Translations under genes and position numbers: made by a program
Origin: Lachnospiraceae bacterium
GTDB taxonomy: Bacteria > Bacillota > Clostridia > Lachnospirales > Lachnospiraceae
DNA length: 36,549 bases
Direction: 5' to 3'
NCBI GenBank assembly: GCA_029006155.1
Contig: JAQXGF010000048.1
Span: 1 to 36,549 of the forward strand
Shown here: positions 16,404-24,343 of the stretch, piece after piece
Layout of the letters: the number at the start of each line of letters is the position of its first letter
Numbering within the stretch: position 1 is the stretch's first letter
Notes under the pieces: model-generated
Told to the model about the DNA's origin: nothing
Seen by the model: the letters and a program-made list of their open reading frames with translations, nothing else
The model's database searches: none

Positions 16404-18548
16404 ATGGATATTATTCGTACACTGGCTTCTGAGCTGGAGATTCAGGACTGGCAGGCAGAAGCGGCAGTAAAGCTGATTGACGACGGAAATACGATTCCGT
16501 TTATTTCCCGTTACCGGAAGGAAGCGACCGGTGCGTTAAATGACGAGGTGCTCAGAAAGCTGTTTGAGCGCCTGAACTATCTGAGAAATCTGGAAGAGAA
16601 GAAGGCGCAGGTACTCTCGACGATCGAGGAACAGGGCAAGCTGACCGATGAGCTGCGCGCACAGATCGAGGCGGCGCAGACGCTCGTCGTCGTAGAAGAC
16701 CTGTATCGTCCGTACCGCCCGAAGCGCCGGACACGTGCGACGATCGCAAAAGAGAAAGGGCTGGATGGACTGGCGAACCTGATCCTGCTGCAGCAGACGA
16801 CACGGCCGATCGAGGAAGAGGCCGAAGCATTTGTAAATGAGGAGAAGGATGTAAAGACCGTGGCAGATGCCATCGCAGGCGCACAGGATATTCTGGCGGA
16901 AATGATTTCCGACGAGGCAAATTACCGCAGCCGGATCCGGAATATGACGATGAAGGAAGGTGTGCTCTCTTCTTCTGCGCGGGATGAAAAAGCGCAGTCC
17001 GTCTATGAGATGTATTACACGTACGCAGAGCCGCTGAACAAGGTGGCAGGCCATCGGGTACTCGCGATCAACCGCGGAGAGAAGGAGAAATTCCTGACGG
17101 TGAAGATCGAGGCACCGGAGGAGAAGATTCTCGCTTATCTGGAGCGTCAGGTGATCCGCCAGGATAATCCGTCGACGACACCGGTACTGAAAGCGGCCAT
17201 TGCGGACAGCTATAAGCGACTGATCGGACCGGCGATCGAGCGGGAGATCCGTAGTGCGATGACGGAAAAAGCAGAGGATGGCGCGATCTCCGTGTTTGGT
17301 AAGAATCTGGAGCAGCTTCTGTTACAGCCGCCGATCGCAGGACAGGTCGTGCTCGGCTGGGACCCGGCGTTCCGTACCGGATGCAAGCTGGCAGTCGTCG
17401 ATGCGACCGGAAAGGTACTCGATACCGCCGTCATTTATCCGACGGCCCCGACAAATGAGAATAAGATCCGCGCGGCAAAGGAAAAGCTGAAAGAGCTGAT
17501 CCGCAAATATGGCGTGACCTTGATTTCCCTCGGAAATGGCACAGCTTCCCGTGAATCTGAGCAGATCATCGTGGAGCTGCTCAAGGAAATCCCGGAGAAG
17601 GTATCTTATGTGATTACAAATGAGGCGGGCGCTTCGGTCTATTCTGCGAGCAAACTGGCGACCGAGGAGTTCCCGAATTTTGATGTCGGACAGCGAAGCG
17701 CGGCTTCGATCGCCCGCCGGGTGCAGGATCCGCTGGCAGAACTCGTGAAGATCGATCCGAAGTCGATCGGTGTCGGTCAGTATCAGCATGACATGAATCA
17801 GAAGAAGCTCGGCGAAGCGCTGGATGGCGTGGTCGAGGACAGCGTGAACCGGGTCGGTGTCGATCTGAACACGGCTTCGGTTCCTCTGATGGAGCACATC
17901 TCCGGCATTTCCAAGGCGATCGCGAAGAACATCGTGGCTTACCGGGAGGAGAATGGAAAGTTCCGGAACCGGAAAGAGCTGCTCAAGGTAGCCAAGCTCG
18001 GGCCGAAGGCATTTGAGCAGTGCGCAGGCTTCATGCGGATCAGCGGCGGAGACAACCCGCTCGATGCGACGAGCATTCATCCGGAGAGCTATGAGGCGGC
18101 CGGAAAGCTCTTAGAGGAGCTTGGCTATGGTCAGAGCTGGGCAGGCGAGTCCGGTACAAAGGCAATTTATGTGAAGGATTATAAAAAAATGGCAGCGCGC
18201 ATTGGCATCGGAGAGCTGACGCTGCGCGATATCGTGCAGGAGCTGTGCAAGCCGGGCCGTGACCCGCGTGACGAGATGCCAAAGCCGATCCTGCGCACAG
18301 ATGTGCTGGAGATGAAAGACCTGAAGGAAGGTATGATCCTGAAGGGAACCGTCCGCAATGTCATCGACTTCGGCGCCTTTGTAGATATCGGGGTACATCA
18401 GGACGGACTGGTGCATATCTCCGAGCTGACGGATAAGAAGTTCGTCAAGCATCCGCTCGAGGTCGTGAGCGTCGGGGACATCGTAGAAGTGAAGGTGATC
18501 GGCGTCGACATGCAGAAGAAGCGGATTTCCTTGAGCATGCGGATCTGA
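16404..18548 (+). CDS. tex: Tex-like S1 RNA-binding protein
   Basis: 714-residue cytosolic nucleic-acid binding protein of the Tex/YhgF family, linked in other bacteria to transcription processivity, virulence gene expression and stress survival. In order: N-terminal helical region (FISRYRKEATGALNDEVL), a YqgF/RNase H-like domain (QVVLGWDPAFRTGCKLAVVD, about residues 310-440), helix-hairpin-helix motifs (LNTASVPLMEHISGISKAIAKNIVAYREENG), and a C-terminal S1 domain (GMILKGTVRNVIDFGAFVDIG to RISLSMRI). Length is usual (about 720). The AGAGGAG box is right upstream. It has its own promoter and a long bidirectional terminator, so it is monocistronic. Confidence 0.95.
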   Translation: MDIIRTLASELEIQDWQAEAAVKLIDDGNTIPFISRYRKEATGALNDEVLRKLFERLNYLRNLEEKKAQVLSTIEEQGKLTDELRAQIEAAQTLVVVEDLYRPYRPKRRTRATIAKEKGLDGLANLILLQQTTRPIEEEAEAFVNEEKDVKTVADAIAGAQDILAEMISDEANYRSRIRNMTMKEGVLSSSARDEKAQSVYEMYYTYAEPLNKVAGHRVLAINRGEKEKFLTVKIEAPEEKILAYLERQVIRQDNPSTTPVLKAAIADSYKRLIGPAIEREIRSAMTEKAEDGAISVFGKNLEQLLLQPPIAGQVVLGWDPAFRTGCKLAVVDATGKVLDTAVIYPTAPTNENKIRAAKEKLKELIRKYGVTLISLGNGTASRESEQIIVELLKEIPEKVSYVITNEAGASVYSASKLATEEFPNFDVGQRSAASIARRVQDPLAELVKIDPKSIGVGQYQHDMNQKKLGEALDGVVEDSVNRVGVDLNTASVPLMEHISGISKAIAKNIVAYREENGKFRNRKELLKVAKLGPKAFEQCAGFMRISGGDNPLDATSIHPESYEAAGKLLEELGYGQSWAGESGTKAIYVKDYKKMAARIGIGELTLRDIVQELCKPGRDPRDEMPKPILRTDVLEMKDLKEGMILKGTVRNVIDFGAFVDIGVHQDGLVHISELTDKKFVKHPLEVVSVGDIVEVKVIGVDMQKKRISLSMRI

Positions 18549-18594
18549 GGACATGCATTAGTGAGACGGCGTTGAAGTAGAAGATAGCGAAATA

Positions 18595-18650
18595 AAAATA
18601 AGGTACTCTTAGCTGGAAATAAAATCCGGTGAAAGAGTACCTTATTTTTT
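18595..18650. terminator. Bidirectional terminator between tex and tetR
   Basis: A perfect 16-bp inverted repeat (18595-18610 with 18633-18648) begins AAAATAAGG and ends CCTTATTTT with extra T: strong termination for both strands. Confidence 0.88.
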
Positions 18651-18708
18651 GATTTTTGATTCAATAGCAAAAGCGAACCATGATAAGGAAGGCTTGTTCT
18701 TGTGGAAG

Positions 18709-19362
18709 CTATTCTACATTAGAATCAGAGGCTGCTGCCCCGGAAACCTGCGTGGCCTCTGCCGTCTGAATGTGCAGCCGGATCATATGACGGATAGAGT
18801 CGTGCAGATACGGGCGTATCTCATCGATCGGTGCAGGCTGTTCATAGAGCAGAGGATTGTAAATCGCTCCGCTGACCAGCTCGACCAGCATATAGATCAT
18901 GATTTCCGGATCTTTGAACTCATAGCCGGATGCATGCAGCAGATCCATAAAAATAAGGTAGACATTCTGCTCGCTGTTGTCGGTTCCTGCGATCAGATTG
19001 CTGCGGAAAATGCCCCAGCTTAAATGCTTGGATAAAAATCCGAGCAGCGACTTGTCCTGAATGAGACGCTGGATGATGTAATCGGTGATATAGATGATCT
19101 GTTCTTCAATTCCGGATACCTGCTCTGCCAGCAGCGCGTGATACGCATCCAGAAAGAGGACGCCGGCCTTGTGCGCGATCAGCTTGTTGCGCAGGTCGTA
19201 TTTATCTGAAAAGTACAGGTAGAACGTCCCTTTTGCGACCCCTGCATTGTCCACAATATCTGAAATCGAAGTCTTCTGGAAGCCTTTGGAAGTAAACAGG
19301 GAGAAGGCTGTATTCAGAAGCGATTCTTTTTTCTGTTTTTTATTTACCTCAATCTTTCCCAT
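18709..19362 (-). CDS. TetR-family transcriptional regulator
   Basis: 217 residues. The N-terminal DNA-binding domain is typical: KKESLLNTAFSLFTSKGFQKTSISDIVDNAGVAKGTFYLYFSDKYDL (about residues 11-57), with the helix-turn-helix around TSISDIVDNAGVAKGTFYLYF. The remaining helices form the ligand and dimer domain; the ligand cannot be read from sequence. GGAGG precedes the ATG. The upstream region carries a 17-bp palindrome next to its -35 box, so self-control is likely. The divergent neighbour is yitT, separated by 367 bases. The C-terminal tail is Ala/Thr-rich. Confidence 0.92.
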   Translation of the reverse strand: MGKIEVNKKQKKESLLNTAFSLFTSKGFQKTSISDIVDNAGVAKGTFYLYFSDKYDLRNKLIAHKAGVLFLDAYHALLAEQVSGIEEQIIYITDYIIQRLIQDKSLLGFLSKHLSWGIFRSNLIAGTDNSEQNVYLIFMDLLHASGYEFKDPEIMIYMLVELVSGAIYNPLLYEQPAPIDEIRPYLHDSIRHMIRLHIQTAEATQVSGAAASDSNVE

Positions 19363-19393
19363 AGTATTCCTCCGAATGAAACTAAAGAAGCGT

Positions 19394-19424
19394 CCCGCGA
19401 AATGATGAATTGCGGAAACGCGGG
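19394..19424 (-). other. Hairpin in the tetR leader
   Basis: CCCGCG (19394-19399) pairs with CGCGGG (19419-19424). It lies 32-62 bases upstream of the tetR start codon, in the leader; significance unknown. Confidence 0.3.
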
Positions 19425-19452
19425 CATAAAAACAAACGCGATCATTATAAAA

Positions 19453-19481
19453 ACTCTACCATAAAAGAAGTATGAAGTCAA
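19453..19481 (-). promoter_or_regulatory. Candidate tetR promoter
   Basis: On the minus strand TTGACT (19476-19481), 17-base spacer, TAGAGT (19453-19458). A perfect TATAAT on the same strand (19444-19449) has no good -35 at normal spacing, so the exact start is uncertain. Confidence 0.45.
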
Positions 19482-19488
19482 TGTAAAT

Positions 19489-19505
19489 AATGACTAAAAG
19501 TCATT
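19489..19505. promoter_or_regulatory. Palindrome, likely TetR operator
   Basis: AATGACT-AAA-AGTCATT is a perfect 7-bp inverted repeat with a three-base centre, the size and shape of TetR-family operators. It is eight bases upstream of the tetR -35 box and about 40 bases upstream of the candidate yitT -35 box. Confidence 0.55.
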
Positions 19506-19543
19506 TTTGAAACATGCAGAATTTGTATTTATTTTTATGGGGG

Positions 19544-19573
19544 TTGACGGATGGAAAAGGGATGGTGTAAGAT
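19544..19573 (+). promoter_or_regulatory. Candidate yitT promoter
   Basis: TTGACG (19544-19549), 18-base spacer, TAAGAT (19568-19573). It would start a transcript near 19580 with a leader of about 150 bases that holds the long hairpin. Confidence 0.45.
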
Positions 19574-19609
19574 GAATTTATCGTTATGCGGATACGGGCA
19601 ACCGCTCAT

Positions 19610-19677
19610 AAAGCGTCATCAATATCCAGTCTGCCGGCTGCTGCAAGGCCCGGTATGCTGCGTATTCATGGCGCTTT
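19610..19677 (+). ncRNA. Long imperfect hairpin in yitT leader, possible cis-regulatory RNA
   Basis: Four paired blocks nest with symmetric mismatches: 19610-19619 with 19668-19677 (10 bp, one G-U), 19621-19625 with 19662-19666, 19627-19629 with 19658-19660, 19632-19637 with 19650-19655, loop 19638-19649. The mismatches between blocks are single C/C and one 2x2. There is no T-run after it, so it is not a simple terminator. It matches no riboswitch class I can recall; it could equally be a dispersed DNA palindrome element. Confidence 0.4.
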
Positions 19678-19729
19678 CCTGCTATAAACTATCTCCGGAT
19701 CAATGACCGGAAGGGATGTGGAGGATGAA

Positions 19730-20599
19730 ATGGAAGAAAAGACAAAAAAATGGATGCTGGATATCCTCACGGATCTTGTTGGTGGACTGCTTCTGAGCAT
19801 TGCAATCTACAGCTTTGCAGTGCCGGCCGATTTCCCGATGACGGGCGTATCCGGTGTGGCGTTGATTTTTTATCAGCTCTTTGGGCTTCCGGTCGGCGTG
19901 ATGACGGTGGTACTCAACATACCGATTATCCTCTGCTGCTATAAGACACTCGGAAAGCAGTTTTATCTGGCGTCGCTGAAGTCGACCCTGATCACTTCGG
20001 CAGTCATGGATCTTGTCGGTCCGCGGCTTCCGCTCTACCAGGGGGATCTGATTCTGGCGGCGATCTGTGCCGGAGTCCTGCTGGGGATCGGCTATGCGAT
20101 CATCTTCATGCGTGGCTCATCGACCGGTGGTTTTGATTTTATCATGATGGCGATCAAGTACTATCGCCCACATCTCTCTCTGGGAAAGATTGCGTTTGCG
20201 ATGGATACCATTGTCATCGTCACCGGCGGACTTCTGATCGGCAGCGGGAATGCGATTATTTATGGACTGGTGCTGAATTATCTGTATTCGGCGGTGCTGG
20301 ATAAGGTCATTTACGGGACGAGTTCCGGCAAGCTGACGCTGATTATCACAGACTATGCATCGGAGATGGTCGAGGCGATCGACCGGATCTCCGGGCGTGG
20401 CGCGACGATTCTGAATGCGTCCGGCGGATACTCCGGTGAGTCAAAGCCGGTCGTCATGTGTGCGAGCAACAATAAAGAGATGTACGCGATCCGTAAATGT
20501 GCACATGAGGTCGATCCGAAGGCGTTTGTCATCATCGTGGAGTCGAACGAAGTGATCGGAGAGGGATTCCGGCTGCCGGGCGATACGAATCTGATGTGA
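19730..20599 (+). CDS. YitT family membrane protein (DUF161/DUF2179)
   Basis: 289 residues. The N-terminal two thirds hold about five membrane spans (ILTDLVGGLLLSIAIYSFAV..., GVMTVVLNIPIILCCY, LAAICAGVLLGIGYAIIF with the conserved RGSSTGGFDFI). The cytosolic C-terminal DUF2179 domain begins near YGTSSGKLTLIITDYASEM and contains GRGATILNASGGYSGESKPVVMCASNNKE. Start ATG 19730 is chosen for GGAGG five bases away; the in-frame ATG at 19703 has no such box. The family is widespread in Firmicutes and its substrate is unknown. It faces a TetR gene and may be its target. Confidence 0.9.
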   Translation: MEEKTKKWMLDILTDLVGGLLLSIAIYSFAVPADFPMTGVSGVALIFYQLFGLPVGVMTVVLNIPIILCCYKTLGKQFYLASLKSTLITSAVMDLVGPRLPLYQGDLILAAICAGVLLGIGYAIIFMRGSSTGGFDFIMMAIKYYRPHLSLGKIAFAMDTIVIVTGGLLIGSGNAIIYGLVLNYLYSAVLDKVIYGTSSGKLTLIITDYASEMVEAIDRISGRGATILNASGGYSGESKPVVMCASNNKEMYAIRKCAHEVDPKAFVIIVESNEVIGEGFRLPGDTNLM

Positions 20600-20696
20600 T
20601 GGTGCTGATACGATCCTTTCGCATGCGCAGGAAGTCGCTGATATTCGAAACAAAAGGCCGGAAAATGTACACGAAAATTATGTGAGGAATAAGAAG

Positions 20697-21161
20697 ATGA
20701 AAATCATGGTGAGTGCCTGTCTGCTCGGCGTATCCTGCCGGTATGATGGAGGGGACAATGCAGTGTCGCAGCTGGCAGTGATCGGGCAGGAAGCAGAGCT
20801 GATTCCAGTTTGCCCGGAGATCTATGGCGGGCTGCCGACCCCGAGGGAGCCATCTGAGCGATCCGGAGACAGGGTCGTATCAAAGAGTGGCAGGGATGTG
20901 AGTGAGCAATTTGCAAAAGGGGCACGGGAAGCGGTGCGTCTGGCGAAAATGCTCGGATGTGAGGCTGCTATTTTGAAGGAGCGCAGTCCATCCTGCGGGA
21001 CACATCAGATCTATGACGGGACATTTTCCGGTGTGCGGATCCCGGGAAGCGGTGTGACTGCGGAATGGTTGCGGCGGGAAGGACTGCAGCTGTTTGATGA
21101 GGATGAATTGGCCGCGTGTCTGAAGTGGATACGGGAGAAAAAGGAGGAGACGGGATGTTAA
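20697..21161 (+). CDS. DUF523 family protein
   Basis: 154 residues. The conserved features of DUF523 are all present: MVSACLLGVSCRYDG at the N-terminus, VCPEIYGGLPTPREPSE, and KERSPSCG in the second half. The conserved cysteines suggest metal or sulfur chemistry, but the family has no settled function. Start ATG 20697 is chosen over an in-frame GTG at 20682 because GAGGAA lies between them at proper spacing. The end overlaps the nitroreductase start by seven bases, so the two are translationally coupled. Confidence 0.9.
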   Translation: MKIMVSACLLGVSCRYDGGDNAVSQLAVIGQEAELIPVCPEIYGGLPTPREPSERSGDRVVSKSGRDVSEQFAKGAREAVRLAKMLGCEAAILKERSPSCGTHQIYDGTFSGVRIPGSGVTAEWLRREGLQLFDEDELAACLKWIREKKEETGC

Positions 21162-21751
21162 AGGATCTGGTAAAGGCAAACCGCAGCTATCGCGGGTATG
21201 ATGAGAGCCGCCGTGTGACAAAAGAAGAACTGATGGAGATGGCAGACTGTGCAAGGCTTGCGGCATCCAGCGTAAACCAGCAGCCATTGCAGTATTACCT
21301 CGCATGGGAGAAGGATGAGGTGGATCGGATTCAGGCATTGACGAAGTGGGCGAAGGGCCTGCCGGAGCTGACACTTCCGCATCCGCATAGGTGTCCGACG
21401 GCATTTATTGTCATCTGTCAGAATACAAAGCGCGGTGAGTCACTGGCACGGTTTCAGCGGGATGTCGGGATTGTTGCCCAGACCATTCTGCTCGCGGCGA
21501 CGGAGATGGGGCTTGGCGGCTGTATGATCGGCAATTTCGGGGCAGGCAGTGTCAAAGAGGCACTTTCCCTTCCGGAATATCTCGCCCCGATGCTCATCGT
21601 GGCGATCGGGAAGCCGGCAGAGACGATCGTGCTCGAAGAGATCGAGGATGGCGAGAGCATCGCATACTACCGGGATGAGCAGGACGTGCATCACGTGCCG
21701 AAGCGGAAGCTGGAAGATGTCGTGCTGGATCGCAGCATGCTGGAACATTGA
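21155..21751 (+). CDS. Nitroreductase family FMN enzyme
   Basis: 198 residues. FMN-dependent NAD(P)H oxidoreductase fold: KANRSYRGYDESRRV near the N-terminus binds the FMN phosphate, AASSVNQQPLQYYL follows, and ILLAATEMGLGGCMIGNFGAGSVKEALSLP is the usual second flavin segment. Start ATG 21155 follows AAGGAGGAG and lies inside the last codons of the DUF523 gene. The substrate is unknown; nitroaromatics, quinones or enones are common in vitro. It lies in a run of plus-strand redox genes. Confidence 0.92.
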   Translation: MLKDLVKANRSYRGYDESRRVTKEELMEMADCARLAASSVNQQPLQYYLAWEKDEVDRIQALTKWAKGLPELTLPHPHRCPTAFIVICQNTKRGESLARFQRDVGIVAQTILLAATEMGLGGCMIGNFGAGSVKEALSLPEYLAPMLIVAIGKPAETIVLEEIEDGESIAYYRDEQDVHHVPKRKLEDVVLDRSMLEH

Positions 21752-21844
21752 TCCGTTCCTATATCGCCAGATAACTGGTAGCAGGAAAAAATGTAAAATT
21801 CTCTGCGAAAAATGTGGGGATAGAATACAGGAGGAGCAAGGAAG

Positions 21845-24259
21845 ATGAGAAACTGGGGACGTTTTATTTATCAGCCGGTTCTGCCGATGGGCAAGGACGG
21901 CACGAGAATCACGGGGTCAAAAGAGCATATCGCACTGTCACGGGAGGCGGCGCGGGAAGGGATGGTGCTTCTGAAAAATGAGCACGAAGTACTCCCGATC
22001 CCGGCCGGAAAAAAGGTTGCGCTGTTCGGAAAGGGCAGTACCGACTATGTAAAGGGCGGCGGCGGAAGCGGCGATGTGACGGTCGACTATGTGCGCAGCC
22101 TGCAGGAAGGAATGAAGGCAAAAGAAGCAGAAGGGAAAGTCGCAGTCTATGCACCGCTGGCTGATTTCTATGAGAAAGTGACCGCACAGCAGTATGCCGA
22201 GGGCATAGTACCAGGCATGACCGCAGAGCCGGAGATCCCGCAGGAGCTGCTCGCAGGGGCAAAGGCATTTACCGATACGGCGATTATCTCGATCTGCCGG
22301 TTCTCCGGGGAGAACTGGGACCGGACCGTAAAGGCGGGCGAGTTGCATATATCCGAATATCAGGGCGAGGAGGAGCGCCAGCTGCTCTCCCGTGCGGAGA
22401 AGGTATTTGAGCGAGGGGATTTTTATCTGTCAGATGCCGAGCAGCGGATGGTAGACACGGTAAAGAAGAATTTTGCAAAGGTCATCGTTGTGATGAACGT
22501 CGGTGGTATGGTTGATACTTCCTGGTTCTGTGCGGATCCGGAGATTCAGGCAGTGCTCATGGCATGGCAGGGCGGTATGGAAGGCGGTCTTGCGGCGGCG
22601 GATCTTCTGTGCGGGGATGCATGCCCGTCCGGAAAGCTGGTTGATACGTTTGCAGGACGTCTGGAGGATTATCCGTCCTCAGAGGGCTTCCATGATTCAG
22701 AATATTATGTAAATTATACGGATGACATTTATGTGGGATACCGGTATTTTGAGACGATTCCGGGCGCAAAGGAGAAAGTCATTTATCCGTTTGGCTTCGG
22801 GCTTTCCTATACGCAGTTCGAAGTAAAAGAGTGCGGGGTGCAGATGGGGGCAGACGGCATCTGTGTACGTGCAGAGGTGACGAATATTGGCGATTATGCG
22901 GGAAAAGAAGTGGTACAGCTCTATGTGACGGCACCGCAGGGACTGCTCGGCAAGCCGGCAAAAGAGCTGAAGGCATATGCAAAGACACGGCTTTTACAGC
23001 CGGGAGAGCGGCAGATCGTGACTTTAAAGGTGACCGATTATCAGCTGGCTTCCTACGATGATCTCGGAAAGGTTCAGGCGTCGGCATATGTGCTGGAGAA
23101 GGGCGATTATCAGTTCTGGCTCGGGACGAGTGTGCGCGATGTCGTTGAGGTATCTGAGGTTTACACGGTAGCGGAAAACAGAGTCATTGAGCAGCTGGAG
23201 AGCCGCTGTGCGTCCAATATGCTGAAAGAGCGCCTGTGTCCGGACGGGACGATGGAGGCACTGCCGGTCGACGAGACGAAGGTGCGCATCTCAGACTGGG
23301 ATCCGAAGCAGACCCCGGCAAAGGCTCCGGATGTGCGGGCGGCACGCGGGGCAATGTTTGCTGTGGCACCAGAGCAGAGACTTTTTGCGGAGGTCGCAGA
23401 AGGAACGATTACGCTGGAAGCGTTTATGGAGCAGCTCTCGGTGGACGACCTGATCGCACTGCTGTGCGGACAGCCGAATACGGGTGTGGCGAATACATTT
23501 GGCTTCGGCAACCTGCCGGAGTACGGTGTGCCGAATATCATGACGGCAGACGGCCCGGCCGGATTGCGCATCCGTCCGGAAGTCGGCGTGCACACGACGG
23601 CATTCCCGTGTGCGACGCTGCTCGCTTCGACGTGGAATGAGCCACTGGTGGAACAGGTCGGTGCAGCGGGTGCGGCAGAGGTACTGGAAAATAACATCGC
23701 AGTCTGGCTGACCCCGGCGATGAATATCCACAGAAGCCCGCTCTGCGGAAGAAACTTTGAGTATTATTCCGAGGATCCGCTGATTGCGGGAAAGACCGGC
23801 GCGGCGATGGTGCGCGGCATCCAGTCCCGCAATGTGGCAGCCTCCGTAAAGCATTTTTGCTGCAACAACAAAGAGACCTGCCGCTTCGAAAGCGATTCCC
23901 GCGTCTCCGAGCGTGCGCTGCGTGAGATCTATCTGAAGGGCTTCGAGATCGTTGTAAAAGAGGCGGATCCGTGGACGATCATGTCTTCCTATAATATCGT
24001 AAATGGACAGCGTGATTCCGAGAATCAGGATCTGCTGACCGGCATCCTGCGGGATGAGTGGGGCTTTGGCGGCCTTGTGACGACCGACTGGTGGAACCAT
24101 GCAGAGCAGTATCTGGAGATTCAGGCCGGCAATGATGTCAAGATGGGCTGCGGCTATCCGGAGCGCCTGAAACAGGACTACGAGGCTGGAAGAATTACAA
24201 AGGACGAGCTGACGGTGAGCGCGAAGCGTGTGCTGGAGCTGATCCTGAAAGTGGACTGA
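21845..24259 (+). CDS. GH3 beta-glycosidase with permuted domain order
   Basis: 804 residues, no signal peptide, so probably cytosolic and acting on imported oligosaccharides or glycosides. The domain order is swapped relative to most GH3 enzymes: the alpha/beta sandwich (LLKNEHEVLPIPAGKKVALFGKGS..., residues 38-300) and the fibronectin III-like domain (about 310-440) come first, and the TIM barrel comes last. Lys669-His670 and nucleophile Asp748 (LVTTDWW) mark the barrel active site. The same layout is known in some rumen beta-glucosidases. RBS GGAGGAGCAAGG. Exact substrate (beta-glucoside, xyloside or other) cannot be read. Followed by a MATE exporter. Confidence 0.93.
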   Translation: MRNWGRFIYQPVLPMGKDGTRITGSKEHIALSREAAREGMVLLKNEHEVLPIPAGKKVALFGKGSTDYVKGGGGSGDVTVDYVRSLQEGMKAKEAEGKVAVYAPLADFYEKVTAQQYAEGIVPGMTAEPEIPQELLAGAKAFTDTAIISICRFSGENWDRTVKAGELHISEYQGEEERQLLSRAEKVFERGDFYLSDAEQRMVDTVKKNFAKVIVVMNVGGMVDTSWFCADPEIQAVLMAWQGGMEGGLAAADLLCGDACPSGKLVDTFAGRLEDYPSSEGFHDSEYYVNYTDDIYVGYRYFETIPGAKEKVIYPFGFGLSYTQFEVKECGVQMGADGICVRAEVTNIGDYAGKEVVQLYVTAPQGLLGKPAKELKAYAKTRLLQPGERQIVTLKVTDYQLASYDDLGKVQASAYVLEKGDYQFWLGTSVRDVVEVSEVYTVAENRVIEQLESRCASNMLKERLCPDGTMEALPVDETKVRISDWDPKQTPAKAPDVRAARGAMFAVAPEQRLFAEVAEGTITLEAFMEQLSVDDLIALLCGQPNTGVANTFGFGNLPEYGVPNIMTADGPAGLRIRPEVGVHTTAFPCATLLASTWNEPLVEQVGAAGAAEVLENNIAVWLTPAMNIHRSPLCGRNFEYYSEDPLIAGKTGAAMVRGIQSRNVAASVKHFCCNNKETCRFESDSRVSERALREIYLKGFEIVVKEADPWTIMSSYNIVNGQRDSENQDLLTGILRDEWGFGGLVTTDWWNHAEQYLEIQAGNDVKMGCGYPERLKQDYEAGRITKDELTVSAKRVLELILKVD

Positions 24260-24311
24260 AGCGCAAACGGTGCGGATCAGGTGACAAGTAAGTTTTAAAT
24301 AAGGAAGGAAT

Positions 24312-24343
24312 CGGATATGTGCAGATAGCAGGCATATATCCGA
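24312..24343 (+). other. Hairpin over the possible MATE start
   Basis: 24312-24322 pairs with 24333-24343 (11 bp, one G-U). It covers the GTG codon 24319 and lies just after the AAGGAAGGAA box, so it could limit initiation there. Confidence 0.35.
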
